Shown here: positions 30,766 to 41,012 of the stretch, piece after piece | Position numbering within the stretch: position 1 is the stretch's first letter | Layout of the letters: each line of letters begins with the position of its first letter | Assembly: GCA_902788505.1 (NCBI GenBank) | Contig: CADAKH010000004.1 | Coordinates: 55,856 to 119,855 of the forward strand | Length of the DNA: 64,000 bases | Direction of reading: 5' to 3' | From: Oscillospiraceae bacterium | Lineage (GTDB): Bacteria > Bacillota > Clostridia > Saccharofermentanales > Saccharofermentanaceae | Notes under the pieces: model-generated | What the model saw: the letters and a program-made list of their open reading frames with translations, nothing else | The model's database searches: none | What the model was told of the DNA's origin: nothing | Program-made: the position numbers and the translations under genes

Positions 30766-32268
30766 ATGAGCAAACAAGTCGTTAAAAATCATAACCAGAC
30801 TGATAACAGAGCTGACAAGCTCAAGTTATATTCGATCGGATCTGTTGTCATTCTGATCGGTATAATTCTTTTCGTTAATATTCTCTTTGACAGAATATTC
30901 GGCAAAGCACTCACATTTGATTTTTCAGATTCTAATCAAAACTCTATATCTCAGGAATCTATTGATTACATTAATTCTTTGCCTGCTGATTCACATATCA
31001 GGATCGTCGGTCTGTTCAGCCGTCCGGATAACGTCTCAGGAACGCCTTACCAGTACATCATTCCTTTGCTTGATGACTATGTAAAAGAATCAAACGGAAA
31101 GATCTCTGTTGAATATGCTGATCTTGTTGAAAACCCCGGTATTATCAACCAGCTGGATCCTTCCAATTCCTACGATCTTGCTTCCAACGAAGGCAGTTTT
31201 GTAATTGAATATAACGGTAATCTTAAAATTGTTTCTCCTCTTGACTGTTATACATTTGACATGGATTACTACTATTCAACCGGAGTTTATGCTGTTACAA
31301 ATAATAATTCCGAGTATACATTCACAAATACTATGAATATGCTTACCAGCGGTTATTCCTGCAAGGCATATATAGTTACGGGTCTTAAAGAAGAGGGAAG
31401 CGTCTATCTTACTCAGATATTGAATTCCATGGCAATAGATGTTGAGGAACTCGAATCATCTGATAATTTTACTGTTCCTGAAGATTGTGATCTTTTGATC
31501 TTAAACGGACCTAATGTTGATATTCCGGAGAAAATGTATGTTGCAATGACTGATTATCTTAATAATGGCGGCAAAATGTTCATTGCCGTTAATTACAACA
31601 TTAAGAATGTCGGAGTAAGATATACCAGATTAAGTCATCTTGTAAGTCAGATGGGTATTGTTATTGATTCTTCTTTGATCTATGAGAATGATCCGGGCTA
31701 TCAGAGAAGCGGATACGCAATTGATCACACTTTAACAGCAGTCGGAAGATTTGCTGAATTTACGTCTCTGCCTTACTATCACGGTACATTTACAAGATCC
31801 ATCAGTTCTTATTCTGATCCTGCAATCAGTGCTCAATCTTATGCAGTGCTTGTAACAAGCGATAAGGCAACTCTCGTTGAGTATGATGATACAGGCAGTC
31901 TTGTTACAAGTGATGCGGATACCACCGGCACATATAAAGCAGCAATGTTCGCAGAAGGTGCAGGAACTGATCCGGCTATGATCTATGTTTTCGGTACTAC
32001 GAATTTTTCCTCAGACGAATATATTTCCAATTATGGATTAAATGATGAGAATATTGATTTTTTCAGGGCATGTATAAGAGATCTTACCGCCTCCAAGTCA
32101 GCATATTCAATTAATGTTGCTACAAAGAGCGTTAATGATTATTCTTTGGACAGTACAAAGACATCAACTTCATTATCGACTTTGATCATGGTCATCTTTA
32201 TGATCGTTATTCCGGTTATTCTTATAGCTATGGCCGTTATAGTTTACGCGAAGAGGAAGAATCTCTGA
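30766..32268 (+). CDS. GldG-like ABC auxiliary protein (ABC_transp_aux)
   Basis: 500 residues: N-terminal helix (about 20-42), large extracytoplasmic domain, C-terminal helix (about 470-495) with basic tail. The segment LTFDFSDSNQNSISQESIDYINSLP and later DLLILNGPNVDIPEKMYVAMTDYLNNGGKMFIAVN match the GldG/ABC-transporter auxiliary family, whose domain resembles intraflagellar transport proteins. The start is the ATG after GGAGGGGAAGAG. In gliding Bacteroidetes the GldAFG complex aids motility; here the organism type makes that unlikely and the transported substrate is unknown. Confidence 0.88.
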   Translation: MSKQVVKNHNQTDNRADKLKLYSIGSVVILIGIILFVNILFDRIFGKALTFDFSDSNQNSISQESIDYINSLPADSHIRIVGLFSRPDNVSGTPYQYIIPLLDDYVKESNGKISVEYADLVENPGIINQLDPSNSYDLASNEGSFVIEYNGNLKIVSPLDCYTFDMDYYYSTGVYAVTNNNSEYTFTNTMNMLTSGYSCKAYIVTGLKEEGSVYLTQILNSMAIDVEELESSDNFTVPEDCDLLILNGPNVDIPEKMYVAMTDYLNNGGKMFIAVNYNIKNVGVRYTRLSHLVSQMGIVIDSSLIYENDPGYQRSGYAIDHTLTAVGRFAEFTSLPYYHGTFTRSISSYSDPAISAQSYAVLVTSDKATLVEYDDTGSLVTSDADTTGTYKAAMFAEGAGTDPAMIYVFGTTNFSSDEYISNYGLNDENIDFFRACIRDLTASKSAYSINVATKSVNDYSLDSTKTSTSLSTLIMVIFMIVIPVILIAMAVIVYAKRKNL

Positions 32269-32269
32269 T

Positions 32270-33763
32270 ATGAAATCGATCAAGAATCTTATTGTTCCGG
32301 CTATAATACTAGTTGTGCTTGCAATATGCGCAATAGTAATTTGGGCTGTCGATAAGTTCAGATCCAATGAACCGGTTGAATCTTCCGGCGGTATGATCGA
32401 TGTTGTATATTTTAATCAGACTGATATTTCCAAGCTTACCTTGACCGGGCGGGACAATGGTCATTCTACGGTAGTTCTCTGTTCTCTTGATTCATCAGGA
32501 TCTGTTTATTATTCCTATCAGGGAGATGATTATGATCCTGCTGACAGTTATTCTCAGACCAAACTTTCAGCTTTCGTATCTCAGTTATCAAGTTTTAACG
32601 CTTATAAAATAGTGTCTTCTTCCGGTAATTATTCGGATTACGGTTTGGATAAACCTGCTTATACTCTTACTATTGATTCTGTCACCGGAACATCAACTAC
32701 TATCTATCTTGGCAACACTTCTCCTGACGGAAAATATTGTTATATCTATATAGACGGCTCGTCTGATATATATTCGGTTTCTTCGATCAAACTTATATGT
32801 GCTGATGTTTCTGCTGTAGATTTCCTCGATTCCAGAGCGCTTAATATTTCATATTCTGATCTGAAGACAGTTCATTTTGACAGGAGATCCGATGGTTTGT
32901 CTATTGATGCAAATGTATTGCAGTCCGGTTCGGATGCTGTCTCATTTGATATTTTCAAACCCTACTCTCATCCTGCAAGCGGTTATTTCTACAACATGAT
33001 CGATTCGATCGTTAAACTTGAGATAACTGAGTATATTGAGATTTCTGGTAATGAAGAATTAAAGCAGTACGGACTTGATAACCCGGATTTTCATTTTGTT
33101 TTTACCATGAATAACGGTGATAAGACAGAACTTTACTTCAGTAAGAAAATCGGCGGATTTTATTACGGATATGTTGTTGGAATGGATAATTATTTTGTTA
33201 TCAGCGAGTATCAGTTAGATGGTATGGAAATGAAAGAAACAGTACTTATCGATCCTTATATTTGCTATTACTATGTTAAAGACATTTCAAGTATCACAGG
33301 CACTTATGGAGATAAGAAATTTATCTTCGAATTAAATGTACCTTCCGGAAAGAGTATTACCGATAACGATTCTACTGTAAGACTTGACGGTCGTAATGCC
33401 AAGATATCCGATTCATACGGAAGATCTTATTGCTCTATTCTTTATGAAAGCATTGCATGCATTAATATCGGCGGCATTGATGTCGATGCTGATGTTAATA
33501 CTGCTACAGGACCTGTCCTTTCACTCATATTCCTTGATAAGAACTATGTCACTACAACTTATGATTTCTACTTAAGAGACAATGACTCGTTCTATGTGTT
33601 AGTGAATGGGGAATATACCGGTTTTTATGTTTATTCCAGGGAGATCTTTAATGATAGCGGTACCGATACATATAGTTATGGTTATTGGAGAGCCTACGAA
33701 TTACTGAATGAGGCAATCTCAGGAAATATAAACGGCATTTACGATCTGCCGAAAGAAGTCTGA
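32270..33763 (+). CDS. DUF4340 membrane-anchored extracytoplasmic protein
   Basis: 497 residues, one N-terminal helix (about 6-27) then a Ser/Tyr/Asp-rich, beta-strand-rich exterior with repeated units. Two of these units are YSDYGLDKPAYTLTIDS and LKQYGLDNPDFHFVFTM, each followed by a TTIYLG- or KTELYFSK-type strand. That YGLxxP repeat is the DUF4340 hallmark. DUF4340 genes commonly follow gldG, as here, one base downstream. It probably forms part of the same envelope complex. Confidence 0.85.
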   Translation: MKSIKNLIVPAIILVVLAICAIVIWAVDKFRSNEPVESSGGMIDVVYFNQTDISKLTLTGRDNGHSTVVLCSLDSSGSVYYSYQGDDYDPADSYSQTKLSAFVSQLSSFNAYKIVSSSGNYSDYGLDKPAYTLTIDSVTGTSTTIYLGNTSPDGKYCYIYIDGSSDIYSVSSIKLICADVSAVDFLDSRALNISYSDLKTVHFDRRSDGLSIDANVLQSGSDAVSFDIFKPYSHPASGYFYNMIDSIVKLEITEYIEISGNEELKQYGLDNPDFHFVFTMNNGDKTELYFSKKIGGFYYGYVVGMDNYFVISEYQLDGMEMKETVLIDPYICYYYVKDISSITGTYGDKKFIFELNVPSGKSITDNDSTVRLDGRNAKISDSYGRSYCSILYESIACINIGGIDVDADVNTATGPVLSLIFLDKNYVTTTYDFYLRDNDSFYVLVNGEYTGFYVYSREIFNDSGTDTYSYGYWRAYELLNEAISGNINGIYDLPKEV

Positions 33764-33764
33764 T

Positions 33765-34964
33765 ATGAAGAGTAAAAAAGGAAAAATTGATAACAGAATA
33801 AATAAAAAGCCTTCTGAAAATATGAAAGACGGCAGTATATCCCAGTCCATGATCCGAAAGGGACTCACGATTACTGTTACTATCTTTGCTGCATTGCTTT
33901 TGATCAGTATTGTTTTGATCTTTGTCGTTTCAAAGAAGATCGATTCAATATCCGGTGCCGATGCCCAGATCAAGCTTTCTGCACAGGGCGGTTTCTCCTG
34001 TGAGTATTCAGAAGCTCAGAAGTTGTATCCTTATGCCGACGGCATTATTAAAATCACTTCTGAAAGAATCGCTTATCTTAATCTGTCCGGTTCTGAGATA
34101 TTTTCTCAGCCGGTTTCTTATCAGAATCCACAGTGTGTTACTTTTGGAGATTATGTTGCCGTATTTGACCGCGACGGATATAACTTTACTGTACTTGATA
34201 AGGAAGGCGTCTGGTTCAGCAAACCTACATCCAATCCGGTTAAAGCTGTTCAGATGTCTGAAAGCGGCTTTATTGCTGTTATCTGCGGCAGCGAAGAATC
34301 TTTCGGTGAAGTTGATCTTTATGACAGGGACGGCAATCAAATAGCGGCCTGGACGTCTTACAATTCTGGCTTCCCGGTTTGTTGTGCTTTCAATGGGGAT
34401 TCTTCTCTTTTTGCTGTTTCTACTATCAATACGAGCGGTGCTGTTATAGTTCCTTATATCCGAGTTTTCTCAATTAATAAGACTTCCAAGGGATATGAAG
34501 TTGATGATTATGCCGTTTACACATCAGATGATAACGTAATCTTTGCTTCTGTATGCTATGTCGGCAATAAACTCTGCTGTTTCACATCTAACTCGATGTA
34601 TGAAGTCAAAGACAACAATCTTTCAAGAATGAACTTTGATTTTTCTGCGATCGGATATGTTAAAAAGGTCGGCAATAATCTTTTTATCACATACTCTGAC
34701 GGTGTGAGTCAGCTGAATAAACTGGCTATAATAAATTCTTCTGACAGTATTATTTATAACTCAAATATCGGAACGAATATCATATGCGTTGCTCAGGGCT
34801 CCGGATATTATGCGATTAATGTTGACAGGAGAGTATTCATTTACAATTCTTCCGGTGTAATTACCAATGATTACGCAGTCGATGAGGATATTATCAGAAT
34901 GAATTTCCTTGATGGCAATAAACTCTGTGTTGTTTCAACGAGCGGTGTTCATACGATAACTTAA
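33765..34964 (+). CDS. Membrane-tethered beta-propeller-like protein (DUF5711-like)
   Basis: 399 residues. A basic cytoplasmic N-terminus, one helix (about 33-56), then repeated four-strand units (FGDYVAVFDRDGYNFTVLDKEG, SGFIAVICGS..GEVDLYDRDGN, VGNKLCCFTSNSMYEVKD and similar) consistent with a beta-propeller outside the membrane. The topology fits DUF5711 proteins of Clostridia. No catalytic residues are evident; a scaffold or binding role is inferred. One base from the DUF4340 gene. Confidence 0.75.
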   Translation: MKSKKGKIDNRINKKPSENMKDGSISQSMIRKGLTITVTIFAALLLISIVLIFVVSKKIDSISGADAQIKLSAQGGFSCEYSEAQKLYPYADGIIKITSERIAYLNLSGSEIFSQPVSYQNPQCVTFGDYVAVFDRDGYNFTVLDKEGVWFSKPTSNPVKAVQMSESGFIAVICGSEESFGEVDLYDRDGNQIAAWTSYNSGFPVCCAFNGDSSLFAVSTINTSGAVIVPYIRVFSINKTSKGYEVDDYAVYTSDDNVIFASVCYVGNKLCCFTSNSMYEVKDNNLSRMNFDFSAIGYVKKVGNNLFITYSDGVSQLNKLAIINSSDSIIYNSNIGTNIICVAQGSGYYAINVDRRVFIYNSSGVITNDYAVDEDIIRMNFLDGNKLCVVSTSGVHTIT

Positions 34965-34975
34965 GGAATAACTTT

Positions 34976-35647
34976 ATGGAGACTGAAGTAAAGCTTAGAT
35001 TTAAAGATAAAGACAGTCTTTACGATCTGATGAATTCAGATGTTTTCCGCAGGGTAGCCGGCGGGGATATGATATCTGAACCTTTACTTTTGGAGAATAC
35101 ATATATCGATACAAAGACCATGAACATATCGGAGCGTGGCGGAATGATCAGAGTCCGTCATTATAAGTCATCTGATACAGACAGGTATGAATTTACGGTT
35201 AAATACGGCGGGAGTGTTACTGAAGGCCTTCACAAAAGATATGAATGGAATGTCAAAAGTGATGACGGAGTGTTCTCAATAGAATACTTCATGAATAATC
35301 TCGATAAGAATGAGGATTCTGCTGATATTCTTGCTGAGGTATTCGGTAATCTGACTGATGATGACCTGACAGTTTTATGTTCCAATTCCTTTTACCGGGC
35401 AGAATACGAATTTAATTATAAAGAGACTGCCGTTATGGCCTGTTTTGACAGCGGAATTATCAAAAGTTCTGACGGATCCAGAACAGATGAGATCTGCGAA
35501 CTTGAACTTGAGATGATAAGTGGTCATATTGAAGATCTAAATGAACTTGCTGATTATTTTATATCCAATTCAGGATGTGTTTCTTTTGACAGAACCAAAT
35601 ACAGAAGAACATTAGATATTATTGTAGGTGATCGAAATGGAAAATAA
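34976..35647 (+). CDS. CYTH-domain phosphatase (triphosphate tunnel enzyme)
   Basis: 223 residues. It begins METEVKLRF, the E-x-E-x-K metal/triphosphate signature of CYTH proteins. ENTYIDTKTMNISERGGMIRVR, YEFTVKYGG, YEWNVK and ICELELEMISG follow at the positions of tunnel strands, with FDRTKYRRT near the end. Such enzymes hydrolyse tripolyphosphate or nucleoside triphosphates; some are adenylate cyclases. The substrate here cannot be told. Overlaps the next gene. Confidence 0.9.
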   Translation: METEVKLRFKDKDSLYDLMNSDVFRRVAGGDMISEPLLLENTYIDTKTMNISERGGMIRVRHYKSSDTDRYEFTVKYGGSVTEGLHKRYEWNVKSDDGVFSIEYFMNNLDKNEDSADILAEVFGNLTDDDLTVLCSNSFYRAEYEFNYKETAVMACFDSGIIKSSDGSRTDEICELELEMISGHIEDLNELADYFISNSGCVSFDRTKYRRTLDIIVGDRNGK

Positions 35648-36896
35648 AGTTTATGATTGCTTGATCATCGGCGGTGGTGCTGCAGGTTTATATTGTGCTG
35701 CCAAACTTTCAAGATCTGTCTTTTCCGGTAAAAGAGTTGCAATTATCGAAGGCGGTAACAGAGTAGGCAAAAAACTTGCTCTTACCGGCAGCGGAAGATG
35801 CAATCTTTCCAATTCCGAGATAGATCTGTCCAAATACAATACGGATGATTCAAATAAGCTTGGGAAGAGTATCTCAAGATATGGTTATCTTGAGACTTCC
35901 GATTTCTATGAAAATGTTCTTGGTGTTGTTCTCGAGCAGAAGGGAACACTGATATATCCGTCCACTCTAAAAAGTTCCACTGTAGTAGATGCTCTAAGAT
36001 TCTATTTGGCTGACAATAAGATTGAGACTATTCTTAATGAACGTGTATCTTCTGTATCAAGAAATAAGTTCTATGAATTGACCACAGAGTCAGAAAAAAC
36101 ATATGTTGCAAAGAACCTTGTTATTGCTACAGGCGGTATTACATATCCTTCAACAGGTTCCACAGGAGATATAATTAATATCCTGAAAGATATTACGGAT
36201 GACTCATTTTATATTCCGTTTAAACCTGCGCTGACTTCTCTTACATCCGACACACCCGGGATCAAGGCTCTTGCAGGTATAAGATGCAGGGGAGATGTCA
36301 GGATCGTAGATTCTAAGGGCACTGTAAAAGCCAAATCTGAAGGTGAGATCCTTTTTACCAAAGAAGGCGGTATCTCAGGAATCTGTGTAATGGATGTTTC
36401 TGATTCCGTTGTTAAACTTATTGATGAAGGAGAGTCGACTATAAAAGCGCTTCTTAATCTTACCGGTAAAACAGCAGGTGAGATCTTCCAGATGATATGC
36501 ATCAGAAGACAGATGTATCCTCACAGAAATTGTGCTGACGCTTTATCAGGTATGCTTTTAAGGAATGTTACTGATTTTGTAATGAAGTATATGGGCTTAA
36601 AAGGCGACAAGATGACATTAAGAGAATTAGATGACAGAAAGATAGCAGAACTTTCGAATCTTTTATGTGCTTTCCCGGTTAATGTAACCGGCTACGGCGA
36701 TGAAGATAAAGCTCAAGTCTCTTCGGGCGGATTCAAACTCTCAAAACTTGACGATCATATGCAGGTCAAGAACTGTCAGGGCCTTTATATAATCGGAGAA
36801 GCGGTTAATGTCAACGGAATCTGCGGAGGTTACAACCTCCAGTGGGCATGGACATCTGCCTCACTTGCTGCGGAAGGAATATCTCAGAATGTTTGA
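35637..36896 (+). CDS. HI0933/BaiN-type NAD(P)/FAD-dependent oxidoreductase
   Basis: 419 residues from the ATG at 35637 (a GTG at 35628 is in frame, but it is the ribosome site region TAGGTG). Dinucleotide motif IIGGGAAGLYCAAKL, family signature RVGKKLALTGSGRCNLSN, NLVIATGGITYPSTGSTGD, and the C-terminal GEAVNVNGICGGYNLQWAW. The family includes bile-acid 2-oxidoreductase BaiN, but most members are uncharacterised flavoproteins. It overlaps the CYTH gene by 11 bases and the next flavoprotein by 8. Confidence 0.92.
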   Translation: MENKVYDCLIIGGGAAGLYCAAKLSRSVFSGKRVAIIEGGNRVGKKLALTGSGRCNLSNSEIDLSKYNTDDSNKLGKSISRYGYLETSDFYENVLGVVLEQKGTLIYPSTLKSSTVVDALRFYLADNKIETILNERVSSVSRNKFYELTTESEKTYVAKNLVIATGGITYPSTGSTGDIINILKDITDDSFYIPFKPALTSLTSDTPGIKALAGIRCRGDVRIVDSKGTVKAKSEGEILFTKEGGISGICVMDVSDSVVKLIDEGESTIKALLNLTGKTAGEIFQMICIRRQMYPHRNCADALSGMLLRNVTDFVMKYMGLKGDKMTLRELDDRKIAELSNLLCAFPVNVTGYGDEDKAQVSSGGFKLSKLDDHMQVKNCQGLYIIGEAVNVNGICGGYNLQWAWTSASLAAEGISQNV

Positions 36897-38520
36897 GATA
36901 TCAGTAAGACCTTCAGTCCGTTCCCAAATCGCGAAATCTAAGACTCCTGATTCTGTTCTGATCGTTGAACAGTTAAAAAGATCAGGAAGCAAAGCTATGC
37001 GTGCCGGCCTGAAAAAACTTGAAGAAGGTTCGGTTGTCCTTGATATAAACAAGAAATTCATCGATGCAAGACATGGTAAAGTATCTATAAATTACAGATT
37101 CGATTTCATTACTCCTGAAGAAAAAGATAACAGGGAGAAGGAGATCTTATCTTCTGCTTTTATTTATTCTGATGAGTTTAAGATTTCCCGATACAAACGT
37201 CCCGTAGTAGTCGGCACAGGTCCTGCAGGATTATATGCCGCGCTCATACTTGCCAAATACGGATTAAGACCAATTGTTTTGGAACGCGGTCCTGAGATGG
37301 ATCAGAGAATTAAAGATACTGAACTATATAAGCAGGGTAAGAGCTCAATTAAGCCAAATTCCAATATACAGTTTGGTGAAGGCGGTGCAGGAACATTCTC
37401 CGACGGTAAACTCTATTCGGGAATCAGTTCCGGTCTTAAAGACTTTGTTTTAAGGTCTCTTATCCTTCATGGTGCACCTTCGGATATCCTATACGATGCT
37501 CATCCCCATATCGGAACTGACAGGCTTAGAAAGGTTGTCACAGGTGTTAGAAACGACATTATATCTCTTGGCGGAGAAGTCAGGTTCAATACGACTTTTC
37601 TGGGCTATAAAGCAGAAGACGGAAGCCTTAAGAGCATAACAGTTGAAGATTCTGAAGGAACTCATGAGATCATATGTGACAGACTTATTCTTGCGATCGG
37701 TCATTCAAGCAGAGATACATTCAGAGCACTTAACAGGCTCGGACTGGAAATGCAGTCAAAAGCTTTTGCGGTTGGTGTCAGAATTGAACATTTGAGATGT
37801 GATATCGATATGTCCCAGTTTGGCTTTGATTCGGCTTATTCATCTGATTTAACACCTGCCATCTATAAGCTTTCATGTGATACAAATACCGGCAGGAAGC
37901 TTTATACATTCTGCATGTGTCCCGGCGGAGAAGTCGTTGCAGCACAAAGTGATAGCCAATGTGTATGTACTAACGGCATGAGTTACAGGTCACGTGACAA
38001 AGAAAATTCCAACAGTGCAATACTTGTTCCTGTCGATTCACGTGATTACGGTGATGACGTATTGGGCGGGATCAGGTTCCAGGAACAGTTGGAGCATTCA
38101 GCATTCATTGCAGGCGGAAGCTGCGGCAAAGCACCCGCTGTAAGATATGGTGATCTTATAGAAGCCAGAAGAACCTCTGAATTTGGTAAAGTTAAGCCTT
38201 CTTATATGCCGGGCGTTAGCTGTTCAGACTTATCCGAAGTATTTCCCAAAGAGATACTCGATACGATCATAGACGGTGTAAGCAGAATGGGGAAAAAGAT
38301 TAAAGGATTTGATGATCCGGACTCGGTTCTTACTGCTGTTGAAGCCAGAAGCTCTTCTCCCGTAAGGATCGTAAGAGACCCGGAAACCCTTCAAAGCATG
38401 AACGTAAAAGGTGTTTTCCCTTGCGGTGAAGGGGCAGGATATGCAGGAGGCATCATGTCTTCTGCTATCGACGGTATAAAATGCGCCAATAAACTTGCTT
38501 TTTCTTTGCTCGATACCTGA
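36889..38520 (+). CDS. Uncharacterised FAD-dependent dehydrogenase (COG2509 type)
   Basis: 543 residues from the ATG at 36889, which follows GGAAGGA and begins MFEISVRPSVR. N-terminal ~90 residues are a basic alpha/beta module, then FAD-binding VVGTGPAGLYAALILAKYG, QFGEGGAGTFSDGKLYSG, and a C-terminal PCGEGAGYAGGIMSSAIDG. The layout matches the large bacterial flavoproteins of COG2509, whose substrate is unknown. Two tandem, overlapping flavoprotein genes suggest a joint redox role. Confidence 0.9.
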   Translation: MFEISVRPSVRSQIAKSKTPDSVLIVEQLKRSGSKAMRAGLKKLEEGSVVLDINKKFIDARHGKVSINYRFDFITPEEKDNREKEILSSAFIYSDEFKISRYKRPVVVGTGPAGLYAALILAKYGLRPIVLERGPEMDQRIKDTELYKQGKSSIKPNSNIQFGEGGAGTFSDGKLYSGISSGLKDFVLRSLILHGAPSDILYDAHPHIGTDRLRKVVTGVRNDIISLGGEVRFNTTFLGYKAEDGSLKSITVEDSEGTHEIICDRLILAIGHSSRDTFRALNRLGLEMQSKAFAVGVRIEHLRCDIDMSQFGFDSAYSSDLTPAIYKLSCDTNTGRKLYTFCMCPGGEVVAAQSDSQCVCTNGMSYRSRDKENSNSAILVPVDSRDYGDDVLGGIRFQEQLEHSAFIAGGSCGKAPAVRYGDLIEARRTSEFGKVKPSYMPGVSCSDLSEVFPKEILDTIIDGVSRMGKKIKGFDDPDSVLTAVEARSSSPVRIVRDPETLQSMNVKGVFPCGEGAGYAGGIMSSAIDGIKCANKLAFSLLDT

Positions 38521-38594
38521 ATTTCGCTTTATTTATCTTAGTTTGAGTTATTATAGGTCTAGAAAAACAAACTCTTTTACCAGGAGGAAATAAT

Positions 38595-38879
38595 ATGAGT
38601 AATGAGAAAAATACAGCCGTTGTAACAGTACTGGGAAGAGACAGAGTTGGCATTATCGCCGATGTATCACGTCTTCTCGCTGATTACGGGATCAATATAA
38701 AAGATATTTCACAGACGATCCTTGATGACATCTTTACGATGGTTATGATGGTTGACCTTAAGGATGTGGTTATCGAAGAATCAGATATTTCTGAAAAACT
38801 CGGAGAACTCGGTAAAAAGCTCGGTGTTCAGATTACAATTCAGCACACCGGTCTTTTTAATGCAATGCATACAATCTGA
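38595..38879 (+). CDS. ACT-domain protein (UPF0237)
   Basis: 94 residues, a single ACT fold: AVVTVLGRDRVGIIADVSRLLADYGINI, DISQTILDDIFTMVMMVDL. ACT domains bind amino acids. It precedes a UPF0210 gene by 15 bases, a conserved pairing across Bacillota whose function is not established. Strong AGGAGGA ribosome site. Confidence 0.93.
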   Translation: MSNEKNTAVVTVLGRDRVGIIADVSRLLADYGINIKDISQTILDDIFTMVMMVDLKDVVIEESDISEKLGELGKKLGVQITIQHTGLFNAMHTI

Positions 38880-38894
38880 TCTTTAGAGGTTTTT

Positions 38895-40253
38895 ATGATT
38901 AACGATCGCGAAATAATTGAGACAATGCAGATGTTTAATGATCAGCATCTGGATATACGTACCATAACCATGGGTATTTCACTTATGGATTGTGCTGCTC
39001 CTACAGTCGAAGAATCCTGCAACAGGATCTATGATAAGATTTGCAGATATGCCGGCAAGCTTGTTGAGACCGGTGAGCTTATTAGCAAGAAGTACGGTAT
39101 TCCGATCATTCATAAGAGAATATCGGTAACTCCTATTTCTATTGTAGCTTCTGCATGTGGTGCTAAGGACTATACACCTTTTGCCAAAGTCCTTGATAAA
39201 GCAGCCAGAGCCTGCGGTGTAAACTTTATCGGCGGCTTTTCAGCTCTCGTTCAGAAGGGATATACCAATTCCGATAAAGTTCTTATCGATTCTATTCCTG
39301 ATGCCCTGGCATCTACTGAATTTGTCTGTTCATCAGTAAATGTTGCTTCTACGAGAACCGGTATCAATATGGATGCTGTCCGCGATATGGGTATCATCAT
39401 CAAGAAAACAGCAGAAGCTACAAAGGATACCGGTGCATTAGGCTGTGCAAAACTGGTTGTATTTGCAAACGCGCCTGAAGATAACCCGTTCATGGCCGGA
39501 GCTTTCTTAGGCCCCGGTGAGCCTGAATGCGTTATTAATGTCGGTATCTCAGGTCCGGGTGTTGTAAAGCATGCATTGGAAGGTGTTAAAGGCAAGGATC
39601 TTGGTGTCGTTGCAGAGACAATAAAGAAAGCTGCTTTCAAGATCACCAGAGTAGGAGAGCTTGTTGCAAGAGAAGCATCCGAAAGACTTAAAGTTCCTTT
39701 CGGCATTATCGATCTGTCTCTTGCTCCTACACCTGCCGTAGGCGATTCAGTTGCAAGACTTCTGGAAGAATTCGGACTTGAGACTTGCGGTACATGGGGC
39801 ACTACAGCATCCCTTGCCATGCTTAATGATGCCGTTAAGAAGGGCGGAATCATGGCTTCTTCTTATGTCGGCGGTCTTTCAGGTGCATTCATACCTGTAT
39901 CAGAAGATGAAGGCATGATAGCTGCAGCAAGGTCCGGCTCTTTGAAGCTCGAAAAGCTTGAAGCCATGACATGCGTATGTTCAGTAGGTCTCGATATGAT
40001 CGCAGTTCCCGGTGATACAACTGCTGAGACTATCTCAGGAATCATTGCAGATGAGATGGCTGTTGGCACATTCAACAACAAGACAACAGCAGTCAGACTT
40101 ATTCCTGTACCCGGTAAGACTGTCGGTGACAGCGTTGAATTCGGCGGACTTTTAGGTACTGCTCCTATCATGGATGTAAACAGGGCATCCTGTGCTGATT
40201 TTATCCACAGAGGCGGAAGAATTCCTGCACCTATCCATTCAATGCGCAATTAA
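38895..40253 (+). CDS. UPF0210/DUF711 (PFL-like) family protein
   Basis: 452 residues. Segments: [20 protein letters not shown] at the start, [47 protein letters not shown], and a Gly-rich C-terminus ([16 protein letters not shown]). The fold is related to pyruvate formate-lyase-like barrels, but no reaction is proven. The ACT partner suggests control by an amino acid. Confidence 0.93.
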   Translation: MINDREIIETMQMFNDQHLDIRTITMGISLMDCAAPTVEESCNRIYDKICRYAGKLVETGELISKKYGIPIIHKRISVTPISIVASACGAKDYTPFAKVLDKAARACGVNFIGGFSALVQKGYTNSDKVLIDSIPDALASTEFVCSSVNVASTRTGINMDAVRDMGIIIKKTAEATKDTGALGCAKLVVFANAPEDNPFMAGAFLGPGEPECVINVGISGPGVVKHALEGVKGKDLGVVAETIKKAAFKITRVGELVAREASERLKVPFGIIDLSLAPTPAVGDSVARLLEEFGLETCGTWGTTASLAMLNDAVKKGGIMASSYVGGLSGAFIPVSEDEGMIAAARSGSLKLEKLEAMTCVCSVGLDMIAVPGDTTAETISGIIADEMAVGTFNNKTTAVRLIPVPGKTVGDSVEFGGLLGTAPIMDVNRASCADFIHRGGRIPAPIHSMRN

Positions 40254-40256
40254 GCT

Positions 40257-41012
40257 ATGAAGAAAGACATAGAGAACATTAAAGACCAGGAAACGGTATC
40301 CTCAGCTGATACTGTTGTTTCAGGGTCCGATGCTCCTAAGAAATCTAAAGTAAAACATTTCTGGAATTATGTGACCGATTATAAAAGAACAACTGTCGCG
40401 CTGACTGTTCCTTCGATCACTTTCGACTTTCTCTATTCCGGATTCTGCTTTACGATGTCCATCTTATTTCAGTCTTTCTGGCTGTTTATTATGTCTATAT
40501 ATTACTCTCTGTTATGTCTTCTTAGAGTTAATATCCTTTACAGAGCCGGCAGGGGAGCAATTACCAAAAACAAGAGATTTTCTGAGAGGATCAACTACAG
40601 GAAATTCTCCAGGAACCTTATATTACTTGATATTATTCTCGCATTTGTAGTGTATTACATTGTTCAGCATAATGTTAAACACGATTATTTCGGAAAACTT
40701 ATCTATGTTTTCGGCGGTTATGTCTGTTATAAAGTCCTGATCGCATTGATCAATATATTCAAAGCCCATAAGTCCAGATCGCTTACTGCTCTTTCGTTAA
40801 GAAAGATCTGTATCGTTGATGCTATGGTTTCATCTCTTTCATTGGAATGGGCACTTTCCCACAGGAATGAATGGTTCCTGTCTGATGCTGCAAGAACAGT
40901 CGAGCAGTTTAGCGGCCATGTAGTAGTAGTAATCATTTTCCTGATGGGATTTGCAGGACTTATCACATGTATAAGATTAAAAGCGAAAGAAAAGAAAGAA
41001 GGTAATACATAA
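40257..41012 (+). CDS. Multi-pass membrane protein, unknown function
   Basis: 251 residues. A polar N-terminus (1-45) is followed by about five membrane segments (about 47-70, 72-92, 120-140, 148-168 and 218-238) with basic loops. I recognise no family. It sits 4 bases after the UPF0210 gene and its stop abuts the GH13 ATG, so it is part of that transcript. Confidence 0.65.
   Translation: MKKDIENIKDQETVSSADTVVSGSDAPKKSKVKHFWNYVTDYKRTTVALTVPSITFDFLYSGFCFTMSILFQSFWLFIMSIYYSLLCLLRVNILYRAGRGAITKNKRFSERINYRKFSRNLILLDIILAFVVYYIVQHNVKHDYFGKLIYVFGGYVCYKVLIALINIFKAHKSRSLTALSLRKICIVDAMVSSLSLEWALSHRNEWFLSDAARTVEQFSGHVVVVIIFLMGFAGLITCIRLKAKEKKEGNT

Noticed and set aside
29029..32268. Gliding-motility machinery based on the GldA/F/G-like genes
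   Set aside because: Only the ABC part is present; other gliding genes are absent, and such modules occur widely in non-gliding bacteria.
38541..38574. AGTTTG/CAAACT inverted repeat before the ACT-domain gene
   Set aside because: Only 6 bases per arm with a long loop in AT-rich DNA; not distinguishable from chance.
39251..39853. Minus-strand frame of 200 codons within the UPF0210 gene
   Set aside because: A shadow of the highly biased sense gene, no ribosome site, no recognisable protein features.
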